Source: an uncultured Collinsella sp.
GTDB lineage: Bacteria; Actinomycetota; Coriobacteriia; Coriobacteriales; Coriobacteriaceae
Length of the DNA stretch: 24,928 bases
Direction: 5' to 3'
NCBI GenBank assembly: GCA_900759045.1
Contig: CAAETU010000035.1
Location: 1-24,928 of the forward strand
The position numbers and the translations under genes are program-made. The notes beneath the pieces are model-generated. The model did no database searches. It saw only the letters and a list, made by a program, of their open reading frames with translations, and was not told the DNA's origin. Below, in pieces: positions 16,264-22,849 of this stretch. Position 1 is the first letter of the stretch. The number at the start of each line of letters is the position of its first letter.

Positions 16264-16407
16264 TTACGGCGTTTTACCAAACGCCGTAACGGCTCGACGC
16301 TGCAAACCCACCTGAGCGGCAATCTGCCTTTCAGCTTCAGCGGCATGACCAGAAGGTCAATGCCGCTTCGCTTCAAGGCACCTTGCTCGCTCTGGCGGGT
16401 TTTCGCT
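16263..16407 (+). repeat. Structured palindromic element, copy 2 (after the first SIS gene)
   Basis: The first hairpin, GTTACGGCGTTT (16263-16274) / AAACGCCGTAAC (16279-16290) with loop TACC, starts at the last base of the stop codon. The constant linker GGCTCGACGCTGCAAAC follows (16291-16307). The long hairpin has AAACCC (16304-16309)/GGGTTT (16397-16402), GAGCG (16314-16318)/CGCTC (16388-16392), GCAA (16319-16322)/TTGC (16383-16386), internal loop TCT/ACC, and GCCTT/AAGGC. The terminal hairpin is AGCGGCAT-GACC-AGAA-GGTC-A-ATGCCGCT (16339-16367). It ends with TTTTCGCT, as copy 1 does. Confidence 0.88.
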
Positions 16408-16469
16408 GGCGTTGCCAAAGCATCGGCGTCGCCTTGGCCCAGATGCGGCACTTGGAGACGTTCGGCACT

Positions 16470-16550
16470 TGGGGACAGTCCTAGTCATTGGGGACAGGTT
16501 ACTTTACACCAAGTTGGCGCATATGAACCTGACCCCTTTGCACCAATGGG
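16470..16550. repeat. GGGGACAGG-type REP-like palindrome
   Basis: TTGGGGACAG occurs twice in tandem (16470-16479 and 16488-16497). The second copy opens an inverted repeat: CATTGG with CCAATG (16486-16491 / 16542-16547) and GACAGGTT with AACCTGA-type bases (to 16532). It looks like the REP palindromes often associated with RAYT (REP-associated tyrosine) transposases. No transposase gene is present in this window. Together with copy 2 of the structured element it fills most of the 397-base gap before the EamA gene. Confidence 0.55.
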
Positions 16551-16592
16551 TTGTAGCGGTAGAGCAGATTTTTCCGCTCGCCGATTTGTGTC

Positions 16593-16620
16593 TTGAAAAA
16601 TGTATATAACGACTATAACG
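16593..16620 (+). promoter_or_regulatory. Promoter and operator-like site before the EamA gene
   Basis: TTGAAA (16593-16598) is a good -35. TATAAC (16614-16619, spacer 15) or TAACGT (spacer 17) could be the -10. The sequence TATATAACGACTATAACG (16603-16620) overlaps the -10 and matches the site before the PTS operon at 14 of 18 positions. A repressor bound here would block the promoter. Confidence 0.5.
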
Positions 16621-16660
16621 TAGTGTGAAACATATTGGAAACAATACCGAGGAGGCTGCG

Positions 16661-17743
16661 TTGAAGAAAAGCAATCTGGGCTATGTGCTGGTGCTGATCG
16701 CCGCGCTTATGTGGGGCAGCATCGGAATCTTTGTAAACGGCATTGCGGCCATGGGCGTTTCGTCCCAGAGCATGGCGGCCTTTCGCTTGTTGGTCGGAGC
16801 GCTTATCTTGGCGCCGGTCCTGATATTTATGGGCTGCCGTCCGGGTGAGGGGTCTACCGTGGCTCAGGGTCCCCTGACGCTATTCAAGGCAAGCCCCAAA
16901 GAGCTCGTCCACTGCGCGCTTGTCGGTATCGTCGGTTTAGCCGCCGCCAACACCTGCTATTACGAGTGCATGCGCGAGGTGGGTATGTCTACGGCCTCGG
17001 TGCTGCTCTACACCTCGCCGGTGTTTGGCGTCATGCTCGGCCGCGTGCTTTATCGCGAGGACGTGACCCCCAACAAGCTCGTTGCCATTGTCTTTAACAT
17101 CGTTGGCTGCGTGCTTGCGGTGACCAATGGCGACCTTTCCGGTTTTCATTTTTCGGTTTGGGGCGTCACGTCGGGCGTGATTGCAGGCCTTTGTGGTGCG
17201 TCGCTCGCGGTGTTTAGCCGGATAGCAACCAAGACGGTCCACCCGCTGGCTGTCACGTTTTGGGGCTTTGTTTTTGGCGGTGCGGTTATGGCGGCTATCG
17301 CGGCTCCGTGGCCGGATGTCGCCGCGGCAATGTCGCCACAGCTGCTGCTGCTGTTCCTTGGCTTTGGACTCATCCCCACAGCCGTGGCTTACATCTTATA
17401 TATGCAGGGTCTGTCCATGGGGCTCGAGACATCGAAAGTTCCCGTCGTAATGTCTTTCGAGACGGTCGTCACCGTACTGGTGGGCATTGGTGTCTATGCC
17501 GAGCCCGCCGGCGTGATCAAAGTCCTGGGCATCGTGCTGGTGCTCGCGTCCATCCTGATTATGAACACCGACTTCTCCAAGCTACGCAACAGTGTGTTTG
17601 TCGGTCATGTTGTTGAGAGCATGACCTTTAAGCCCAACGCGTGGTGGACCGAAAAATCTCAGGACATGGATCTGTTTAAGGAGCGCACGGGCATTGCGTT
17701 GGAGCCCACCGTGCAGGAAAGCCCCTGGTACTTCGTGCGATAG
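16661..17743 (+). CDS. EamA/DMT-family transporter with a C-terminal tail
   Basis: A 360-aa protein with about ten membrane segments in two EamA repeats (first: LGYVLVLIAALMWGSIGIFV; second: WGVTSGVIAGLCGASLAVFS). The family exports or imports small metabolites, often amino acids. Here the partner could be the amine or amino acid freed by the deglycases, but this is inference. After the last membrane helix (about residue 300) there is a soluble tail of about 60 residues (FKPNAWWTEKSQDMDLF...) that usual members lack. The start is a TTG: GAGGAGG at 16649-16655 is correctly spaced from TTG 16661, whereas the in-frame GTG at 16625 has no ribosome binding site. A promoter with operator-like sequence precedes it. 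Confidence 0.85.
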   Translation: MKKSNLGYVLVLIAALMWGSIGIFVNGIAAMGVSSQSMAAFRLLVGALILAPVLIFMGCRPGEGSTVAQGPLTLFKASPKELVHCALVGIVGLAAANTCYYECMREVGMSTASVLLYTSPVFGVMLGRVLYREDVTPNKLVAIVFNIVGCVLAVTNGDLSGFHFSVWGVTSGVIAGLCGASLAVFSRIATKTVHPLAVTFWGFVFGGAVMAAIAAPWPDVAAAMSPQLLLLFLGFGLIPTAVAYILYMQGLSMGLETSKVPVVMSFETVVTVLVGIGVYAEPAGVIKVLGIVLVLASILIMNTDFSKLRNSVFVGHVVESMTFKPNAWWTEKSQDMDLFKERTGIALEPTVQESPWYFVR

Positions 17744-17820
17744 GGGATTGGCAAGGCGTCTGATCTGGGGTTATCCAGCCAGCGCCGGCCTACCCAGCCC
17801 CAACGTTTCAAGTACGTTAA

Positions 17821-17909
17821 ACCCGTCAACGGTCGATTTTCACCCGCGAACGGTCTTTATACTAATTAGCAATATCCGCAACGTATAAGACGTTATAATG
17901 ACCATAACG
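17821..17909 (+). promoter_or_regulatory. PTS operon promoter with tandem repeats and downstream operator
   Basis: The -10 box TATACT is at 17858-17863, with a poor -35 (GATTTT, 17835-17840, spacer 17). The two near-identical 14-mers ACCCGTCAACGGTC (17821-17834) and ACCCGCGAACGGTC (17842-17855) are spaced exactly 21 bp and flank the -35, as for a dimeric activator bound on one helix face. Downstream of the likely start, CGTTAT-AATGACC-ATAACG (17891-17909) is an inverted repeat. It shares TATAAYGACYATAACG with the EamA site and is the probable repressor operator. The AAAGGAGGAGG ribosome binding site follows at 17911-17921. Confidence 0.6.
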
Positions 17910-17925
17910 AAAAGGAGGAGGCAAG

Positions 17926-18849
17926 ATGAATCAGATCATTCTCGCATCTCATGGTGGCCTGGCCGCAGGCGCCAAAGACACGCTCGAGATGGTTCTCGGC
18001 GACGTGTCGAACGTCCACGTCGTGTCGCTTGCTCGTGACGACAAGGAGCCCATCACCAATAAGGTGGACGCCATGATCGCCACGTTCAACACGGACGACA
18101 CCGTCTATGTGCTGACCGATATGCTCGGCAGCTCGGTCAACAACAACATGGTCGAGCTTTCCAAGAACGGCACGAAGTTCACGGTTGTCAGCGGTTTCAA
18201 CATTCCGCTGGCACTGACGCTCGCTATGAGCCCCGTCCCCGTCAAGGGCGCCGAGCTCGCGGCCCTCATCAACGAGGCCCGCACCGGCCTGACCAACCCC
18301 AACGCACCGGTCGAGGCTGCCGCGGCTCCCGCCAAGAAGGCCAAGGCGCCCCGTCACAGCTCCGGTCCCGCCAAGATCGTCCTCGCACGTCTTGACTACC
18401 GTCTGCTGCACGGCCAGGTCGTCTTTACCTGGACCACCAAGGTTCAGGCCGAGCGCATCATCGTCGTCGACAACGCTGCCGCCAACGATGACATCAAGAA
18501 GGGTGCTCTTAAGCTGGCCAAGCCCCAGGGCGTGCGCCTGAACGTCTTCACCGTCGAGCGTGCCCTCGCCAAGATGGACAAGCTCAACACCCTCGGCGAG
18601 CGCGTCATGTTCGTCTTTGGCAACACTGCCGAGATGCTGCAGTTCTGCCAGGGCTACAAGCTCGACGCCATCAACCTGGGCGCCACCGCCAACCACGACG
18701 GTGCCGATCAGGTCGGCGGCAAGGACAGCTCCGTCTTCCTCGACGCCACCCAGAAGGCCGACGTCAATCAGCTGCTCGACATGGGCATCAAGCTCTATGT
18801 TCAGCAGACCCCTACGTATCAGAGCGTCGACATCGACGCCAAGCTGTAA
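17926..18849 (+). CDS. PTS mannose-family EIIA-EIIB fusion
   Basis: A 307-aa cytoplasmic phosphotransfer protein. The EIIA domain (about 1-120) has the phospho-His at H9 in ILASHGGLA. An Ala/Pro/Lys linker (about 125-148) joins it to the EIIB domain (about 149-307), whose phospho-His is H162 in RLDYRLLHGQVVFTW. It receives phosphate from HPr and passes it to the sugar bound by the EIIC-EIID membrane complex encoded next. In the Salmonella gfr system the A and B proteins are separate; here they are fused as in ManX. The gene has a very strong ribosome binding site and optimised codons. First gene of the PTS operon; EIIC follows after 36 nt. Confidence 0.95.
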   Translation: MNQIILASHGGLAAGAKDTLEMVLGDVSNVHVVSLARDDKEPITNKVDAMIATFNTDDTVYVLTDMLGSSVNNNMVELSKNGTKFTVVSGFNIPLALTLAMSPVPVKGAELAALINEARTGLTNPNAPVEAAAAPAKKAKAPRHSSGPAKIVLARLDYRLLHGQVVFTWTTKVQAERIIVVDNAAANDDIKKGALKLAKPQGVRLNVFTVERALAKMDKLNTLGERVMFVFGNTAEMLQFCQGYKLDAINLGATANHDGADQVGGKDSSVFLDATQKADVNQLLDMGIKLYVQQTPTYQSVDIDAKL

Positions 18850-18885
18850 TCAACCAGGCTTTTGCCTGACTGAAAGGAGAAGGGT

Positions 18886-19680
18886 ATGAATACGTTCATC
18901 AGTGCGGTGCTCGTCGGCCTCGTCGGCGTGTTCTGCATGTGGGACTCCCGCCTGCTCGGTCGTCTTAACTTCGAGCAGCCCCTCGTTGGCGCTACGCTCG
19001 TCGGTCTGCTGCTGGGCGATGTGCCCACCGGCCTTGCCGTCGGTGCCGCCGTCGAGCTCGTGTCCATGGGCCTGGTGCAGGTCGGCGCCGCCGTTCCGCC
19101 CGATATGGTCCTGGGCGGCATCGTGGCCGCTGCCTTTGCGTGCCTGACCGATGCTTCCGCCGAGACCGCCATGACGATCGCCATCCCGGTCGCCGTCCTG
19201 GGTCAGCTTCTCGGCATCGTGTTCCGTTCCATCATCGCCGCCCTCACCCATGTGGCAGATAGCGCGATCGATAACGGAAAGTTCAAGACCGCCTACCGTA
19301 TGCACATCTGCGCCGGCTCCGGTCTGTACGCCGTCATGTACTTCCTGCCGATCTTCCTCGCCGTTTTTGTTGGCACCGACCTGGTTCAGGCCATCGTCAA
19401 CATGGTTCCCGAGTGGCTGTCCACTGGTCTTAACGTTTCGACCAAGATCATGACCGCCTACGGCTTGGCCCTGCTGCTCACCATGATGATCAAGAAGGGT
19501 ATGACTCCGTTCCTGTTCATCGGTTTCCTGCTCGCCGCTTACCTCAACCTGTCCGTCATCGCGGTCGCTCTGATCGGTGTGTGCCTGGCTGTCGTCTTCA
19601 TGGGCTTCAAGTTCAACGGTTCCCATGCAGCCGCCGGTGTCGATTCCGACTACGATCCGCTCGAAGACGACGAAGACTAA
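18886..19680 (+). CDS. PTS mannose-family EIIC permease
   Basis: This 264-aa membrane protein has the mannose-family IIC sequence: an N-terminal FISAVLVGLVGVFCMWDSRL, the block LVGATLVGLLLGDVPTGLAV (33-52), AAVELVSMGLVQVGAAVPPD (54-73), and further hydrophobic helices up to about 240. It forms the sugar channel together with EIID. The C-terminus is a short acidic tail (DSDYDPLEDDED) of no known role. The start follows GAAAGGAGAAGGG. EIID begins 13 nt after the stop, which supports co-translation. Confidence 0.95.
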   Translation: MNTFISAVLVGLVGVFCMWDSRLLGRLNFEQPLVGATLVGLLLGDVPTGLAVGAAVELVSMGLVQVGAAVPPDMVLGGIVAAAFACLTDASAETAMTIAIPVAVLGQLLGIVFRSIIAALTHVADSAIDNGKFKTAYRMHICAGSGLYAVMYFLPIFLAVFVGTDLVQAIVNMVPEWLSTGLNVSTKIMTAYGLALLLTMMIKKGMTPFLFIGFLLAAYLNLSVIAVALIGVCLAVVFMGFKFNGSHAAAGVDSDYDPLEDDED

Positions 19681-19693
19681 GGAGGAACACACT

Positions 19694-20527
19694 ATGGCAA
19701 CCGCAACCAAGGACGTGTCCCTGAACAAGAAGGTCAGCCAGTTCTTCTGGCGCTCCTGGGCCATCCAGGCTTCTTGGAACTACGAGCGTCAGATGAACAT
19801 GGGCTTCCTCTACGGTATGGTTCCCACGCTCGATCGCCTCTATCCGGATGAGTCCGACCCCAAGCAGCTCGCTGCTAAGAAAGAGGCTTACCACCGTCAC
19901 ATGGCGTTCTACAACTGCACCCCGCAGACGAGCGCTTTCATCCTGGGCCTCGCCGCCTCCATGGAGGAGGAGTACGCCAAGGATCCCGAGAACTTCGACC
20001 CCGATTCGATCAACGCGGTCAAGACCTCCCTCATGGGTCCGCTTTCCGGCATCGGTGACTCCTTCTTCCAGGGCACCATCCGCGTTATCGCCTTTGGCCT
20101 GGGCGTTCAGCTGGCTCAGCAGGGCTCCATCATGGGCCCGATCCTGGCCATGCTCATCTCCATCGTCCCCTCTGTGCTGATCACTTGGTTCGCAGCCAAG
20201 ATGGGCTATCAGGGCGGCCACGAGTACCTGAGCAAGCTCCAGGGCGGCGACCTCATGGAGAAGCTCATGTATGTCTGCGGCATCGTGGGTCTTATGTCCG
20301 TGGGCGGCATGATCGCCACGCTGATCGGCGCCACCACCCCGCTGCAGTTCGCTGAGGGCACCGTCGTGATCCAGGACATCCTGGACGGCATGATGCCCCA
20401 GATGATCTCCCTCGGCCTCACCGGCCTTATGTACTGGCTCATCAAGAAGAACGTCAACACCGGTTGGCTTCTCGTGATCGCCATTGTGGGCGGCATCGCC
20501 CTCTCCGCGGCCGGCATCCTGGCCTAG
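19694..20527 (+). CDS. PTS mannose-family EIID component
   Basis: The 277-aa protein matches EIID: FWRSWAIQASWNYERQMNMGF (about 17-37), the FYNCTPQTSAFILGLAASME block, and SLMGPLSGIGDSFFQGTIRV (about 109-128), which is diagnostic. A single membrane segment lies at the C-terminus (WLLVIAIVGGIALSAAGILA). It pairs with EIIC in the membrane. The ATG at 19694 follows GGAGGA (19681-19686); an upstream in-frame start at 19577 would overlap EIIC heavily and is rejected. The next gene in the operon starts 198 nt later, after a large hairpin. Confidence 0.95.
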   Translation: MATATKDVSLNKKVSQFFWRSWAIQASWNYERQMNMGFLYGMVPTLDRLYPDESDPKQLAAKKEAYHRHMAFYNCTPQTSAFILGLAASMEEEYAKDPENFDPDSINAVKTSLMGPLSGIGDSFFQGTIRVIAFGLGVQLAQQGSIMGPILAMLISIVPSVLITWFAAKMGYQGGHEYLSKLQGGDLMEKLMYVCGIVGLMSVGGMIATLIGATTPLQFAEGTVVIQDILDGMMPQMISLGLTGLMYWLIKKNVNTGWLLVIAIVGGIALSAAGILA

Positions 20528-20557
20528 TCGCGACCAAGCGTCTAACCGCTTTCCCCC

Positions 20558-20596
20558 GGGGGCCTGCCTGACATCCCATACCCCAGGCAGGCTCCC
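20558..20596 (+). promoter_or_regulatory. Intercistronic hairpin between the EIID and second SIS genes
   Basis: GGGGGCCTGCCTG (20558-20570) pairs with CAGGCAGGCTCCC (20584-20596) over 13 bp with one G-T pair and a 13-nt loop. No T run follows, so it is not an ordinary terminator. It is a likely mRNA-protecting or processing hairpin that could set the EIID to SIS expression ratio. Confidence 0.6.
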
Positions 20597-20725
20597 ATCC
20601 CTATACGTGACAATAGGACAGTCCCTTTGTCGCATCCTCAACGGGCCGGCGATTCGGTCCAAATCACGGTAACCCTGCGTGCGCCCGGCAAAGTGGCGCC
20701 GCAAAAATCGAAAGGAATGTGTCAG

Positions 20726-21709
20726 ATGTACGAGATCGACCTTAACCTCCCTAAGCAGATCGTCGCTGACGTCCTGTCCGACCACGAGATTCACAGCGTC
20801 GCTTTCGTCGGCTGCGGTGCTTCCATGTCCGACCTGTACCCCGCCAAGTACTTCCTGGCCAACAACACGGACAAGCTGAACGTTCAGATCTTCACCGCTA
20901 ACGAGTTCAACTACGATACGCCTTCCTGGGTCAACGAGCACACCTTCGTGATCACCTGCTCCCTCGGTGGCTCCACGCCCGAGACCGTCGAGGCCAACAA
21001 GACCGCCAAGAAGCACAACTGCCCGGTCGTCTCCCTCACCAACAAGGCTGGCTCCGCTCTGACCGTCGACGCCGACCACGTTATCGTTCACGGCTTCCAC
21101 GCCAACTACGCTGCCAAGTGCGAGAAGCCCGGCTATGCCATCGCTCTTGCTCTCGAGATCCTTCAGCAGACCGAGGGCTATGACCACTACGAGGACATGA
21201 TCACCGGCCTAACCAACGTCTTCGAGCTCTGCGAGAACGCCGCTCAGCACTGCAAGAAGCTCGCCAAGAAGTTCGCCGAGGACTTCAAGGACGACAAGAT
21301 GATCTACTTCATGGCTTCTGGTGCCTCCGAGAAGATGGCTTATTCTAACGCCGCCTTCCTGTTCACCGAGATGCAGTGGATCGACGCCGCCGCCTACAAC
21401 ACCGGCGAGTACTTCCACGGCCCGTTCGAGGTTTCCACCGAGGGTAAGCCCTACGTCTTCCTCATGTCCGATGGCGCCACCCGTCCGATGGACGCCCGCG
21501 CCCTCACCTTCCTTGAGCGCATGGGCGCCAAGGTCGCTCTGATCGACTCCAAGGACTACGGCCTGGCCGACGCTGTGCCCGCGAGCGTTGTCACCTACTT
21601 CAACCCGCTGCTGCACCTCGCCGTTATGCGTGAGTACGGCAACCAGATCGCCGAGGCCCGTCAGCACCCGCTGACCATGCGTCGCTACATGTGGAAGCTT
21701 TCCTACTAA
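20726..21709 (+). CDS. SIS-domain sugar-amine deglycase 2 (GfrE/GfrF/FrlB-like)
   Basis: A 327-aa two-domain SIS protein related to, but clearly diverged from, the one at 15271. Binding loops are GCGASMSDLYP (29-39) and SLGGSTPETVE (79-89). The catalytic-type pair is E215 and H231 (in EYFHGPFE), again 16 residues apart as in FraB and GlmS. It ends MRRYMWKLSY. Two different SIS deglycases with one mannose-type PTS is the gfr arrangement, where the two enzymes serve the fructoselysine- and glucoselysine-6-phosphate forms. ATG 20726 is chosen over ATG 20717 because GAAAGGA (20710-20716) is well spaced from 20726 and abuts 20717. Codons are strongly optimised. A strong terminator follows. Confidence 0.88.
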   Translation: MYEIDLNLPKQIVADVLSDHEIHSVAFVGCGASMSDLYPAKYFLANNTDKLNVQIFTANEFNYDTPSWVNEHTFVITCSLGGSTPETVEANKTAKKHNCPVVSLTNKAGSALTVDADHVIVHGFHANYAAKCEKPGYAIALALEILQQTEGYDHYEDMITGLTNVFELCENAAQHCKKLAKKFAEDFKDDKMIYFMASGASEKMAYSNAAFLFTEMQWIDAAAYNTGEYFHGPFEVSTEGKPYVFLMSDGATRPMDARALTFLERMGAKVALIDSKDYGLADAVPASVVTYFNPLLHLAVMREYGNQIAEARQHPLTMRRYMWKLSY

Positions 21710-21743
21710 TCACAAGTAAGTAGACCTTACGGGTTGATTGAGA

Positions 21744-21774
21744 GGGGATGGGGTTTGCGCCCCGTCCCCTTTTT
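21744..21774 (+). terminator. Strong terminator of the PTS-deglycase operon
   Basis: GGGGATGGGG (21744-21753) pairs with CCCCGTCCCC (21760-21769) with one T-G pair, loop TTTGCG, followed by TTTTT (21770-21774). It lies 35 nt after the stop codon of the second SIS gene. Confidence 0.93.
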
Positions 21775-21811
21775 GCTTTGGGGGCGTGTCTGTCGCGTCA
21801 TAAAACCCCAG

Positions 21812-21850
21812 ATAAAACCTACCAAAATAAACCTGTCCCTTTTTGGCAGG
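21812..21850 (+). repeat. CCTACCAAAA-type hairpin repeat, copy 2
   Basis: CCTACCAAAA (21818-21827) pairs with TTTTGGCAGG (21841-21850) around a 13-nt loop (TAAACCTGTCCCT). It lies immediately before the HAD gene ribosome binding site. Other copies are at 14305-14345 (inverted) and 23946-23986. Confidence 0.8.
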
Positions 21851-21865
21851 TGGGAGGAGATGCGT

Positions 21866-22495
21866 ATGATTAAGGCAGTGCTGTTTGACATGGACGGCGT
21901 GCTGGTCGATACCGAGTGGTTCTACAACCGCCGCCGCGTGGCGTTTATGGAAGAGAAGGGGTTCCACTTTGACGAGATTCCCGATCTTTCGGGGTCTAAC
22001 GAGCCGGCCATTTGGGAGGCGCTGGTGCCCGACGATGTTGAGTTGCGCGAGCGCCTACGCGTGGAGTACAAGCAGGTCTACAGCCCGGACCACCCCGTTC
22101 CGTATGCCGAGCTGCTCAACGAGCAGACGGAGCCGGTGATGCGTGAGCTGCATGAGCGTGGCGTGAAGTGTGCCATCGCGAGTTCGTCCTATCGCGAGTT
22201 GATCGACGAGCTGGTGGAGATTGCCGGTATCGCCGACGTGCTGGACTACACCATCAGCGGTCACGAGTGCAGTGCGTTTAAGCCCGACCCCGAGATCTAC
22301 CTGCGTGCCATGGAGGCGCTGGGGGTGGAGCCTGCCGAGTGCCTGGTTATCGAGGACTCGCCTTTGGGCATCGAGGCTGGCAAGCGCTCCGGCGCCCGCG
22401 TCCTGGCGCTGCGTCCGCACGAGGGTGTCAACCTCGATCAATCGCGAGCCGATGCCGTTATCGATAATCTGACCGACATTTTGGCCGCTTTGTAG
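21866..22495 (+). CDS. HAD-superfamily hydrolase (beta-phosphoglucomutase-like phosphatase)
   Basis: The 209-aa protein has all HAD motifs: motif I FDMDGVLVDTE (7-17; nucleophile Asp and acid-base Asp), motif II in CAIASSSYRE, motif III lysine in SAFKPDPEIY, and motif IV VIEDSPLGIEAGKRSG. The helical cap between motifs I and II places it with the beta-phosphoglucomutase/sugar-phosphate phosphatase subgroup. The substrate is not known; being next to the deglycase operon, a sugar phosphate is plausible. ATG 21866 is spaced 7 nt from GGGAGGA (21852-21858) and is preferred over ATG 21860, which nearly touches it. No clear promoter is visible between the operon terminator and this gene apart from the hairpin repeat. 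Confidence 0.9.
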   Translation: MIKAVLFDMDGVLVDTEWFYNRRRVAFMEEKGFHFDEIPDLSGSNEPAIWEALVPDDVELRERLRVEYKQVYSPDHPVPYAELLNEQTEPVMRELHERGVKCAIASSSYRELIDELVEIAGIADVLDYTISGHECSAFKPDPEIYLRAMEALGVEPAECLVIEDSPLGIEAGKRSGARVLALRPHEGVNLDQSRADAVIDNLTDILAAL

Positions 22496-22592
22496 CGTCA
22501 GTCCGCCGCGAGAAGCACTGATTCACGCGTCTTTTGCTGCGGATTGGCTTAATTTGTCATCTATTTGGATCCGTTTGGCTTCGATTCGGATT

Positions 22593-22711
22593 AAGTGAGT
22601 AGACTTTTTGGTGCAGGACGAGCACAAAGCGCATCTGCTCTAGTAAAACCGCAGGTCACAGGGGTGGCGGTTTTGGGTGTGCTCTGCAGGTCGCGTAAAG
22701 TCTACTCACTT
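22593..22711. repeat. 119-bp element with 15-bp perfect terminal inverted repeats
   Basis: AAGTGAGTAGACTTT (22593-22607) and AAAGTCTACTCACTT (22697-22711) are exact inverted copies. Inside, GAGCAC (22620-22625) pairs with GTGCTC (22679-22684) and AAAACCGC (22645-22652) pairs with GCGGTTTT (22667-22674), giving nested stems along the whole unit. No clear target duplication flanks it. It fills the middle of the 354-base gap between the HAD and YitT genes; the rest (22496-22592) shows no gene. MITE-like element or structured RNA are both possible. Confidence 0.8.
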
Positions 22712-22772
22712 GTAATTTGGGCCTTTGGTCGTGGGGTTGCTGGTCCCGCTTTGGTTGTCGAGAGAGGGTGAA

Positions 22773-22804
22773 TTGAAGCGCCCCCGCACGCTCCATGCTA
22801 CAAT
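22773..22804 (+). promoter_or_regulatory. Candidate promoter of the YitT gene
   Basis: TACAAT (22799-22804) is a good -10 box. TTGAAG (22773-22778) is the best -35 but with a long spacer of 20. The start codon lies 46 nt downstream of the -10. Confidence 0.4.
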
Positions 22805-22849
22805 CGCGGACATACCCCACAACTACATCTGCCTTCGAAAGGAGCCTGC

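Noticed and set aside
16263..16290. First hairpin of the structured element as a plain intrinsic terminator
   Set aside because: The T bases are inside the stem and no T run follows the 3' arm. The same layout recurs at 24802 with the conserved linker, so it belongs to the element.
16345..16596. 83-codon plus-strand open frame between the first SIS and EamA genes
   Set aside because: It is made of the structured repeat and REP-like sequence, not of protein-coding DNA.
17926..20527. True mannose/glucose PTS (manXYZ)
   Set aside because: Family membership fits, but the two flanking SIS deglycase-type genes and two GntR/UTRA regulators point to a glycated-amine or amino-sugar substrate.
19613..21187. 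524-aa minus-strand open frame over the EIID and SIS genes
   Set aside because: It spans an intergenic hairpin and two well-supported plus-strand genes and has no family signature.
20726..21709. Glucosamine-6-phosphate synthase (GlmS)
   Set aside because: It has no N-terminal glutaminase domain and only about 330 residues. The SIS pair matches FrlB/Gfr deglycases better.
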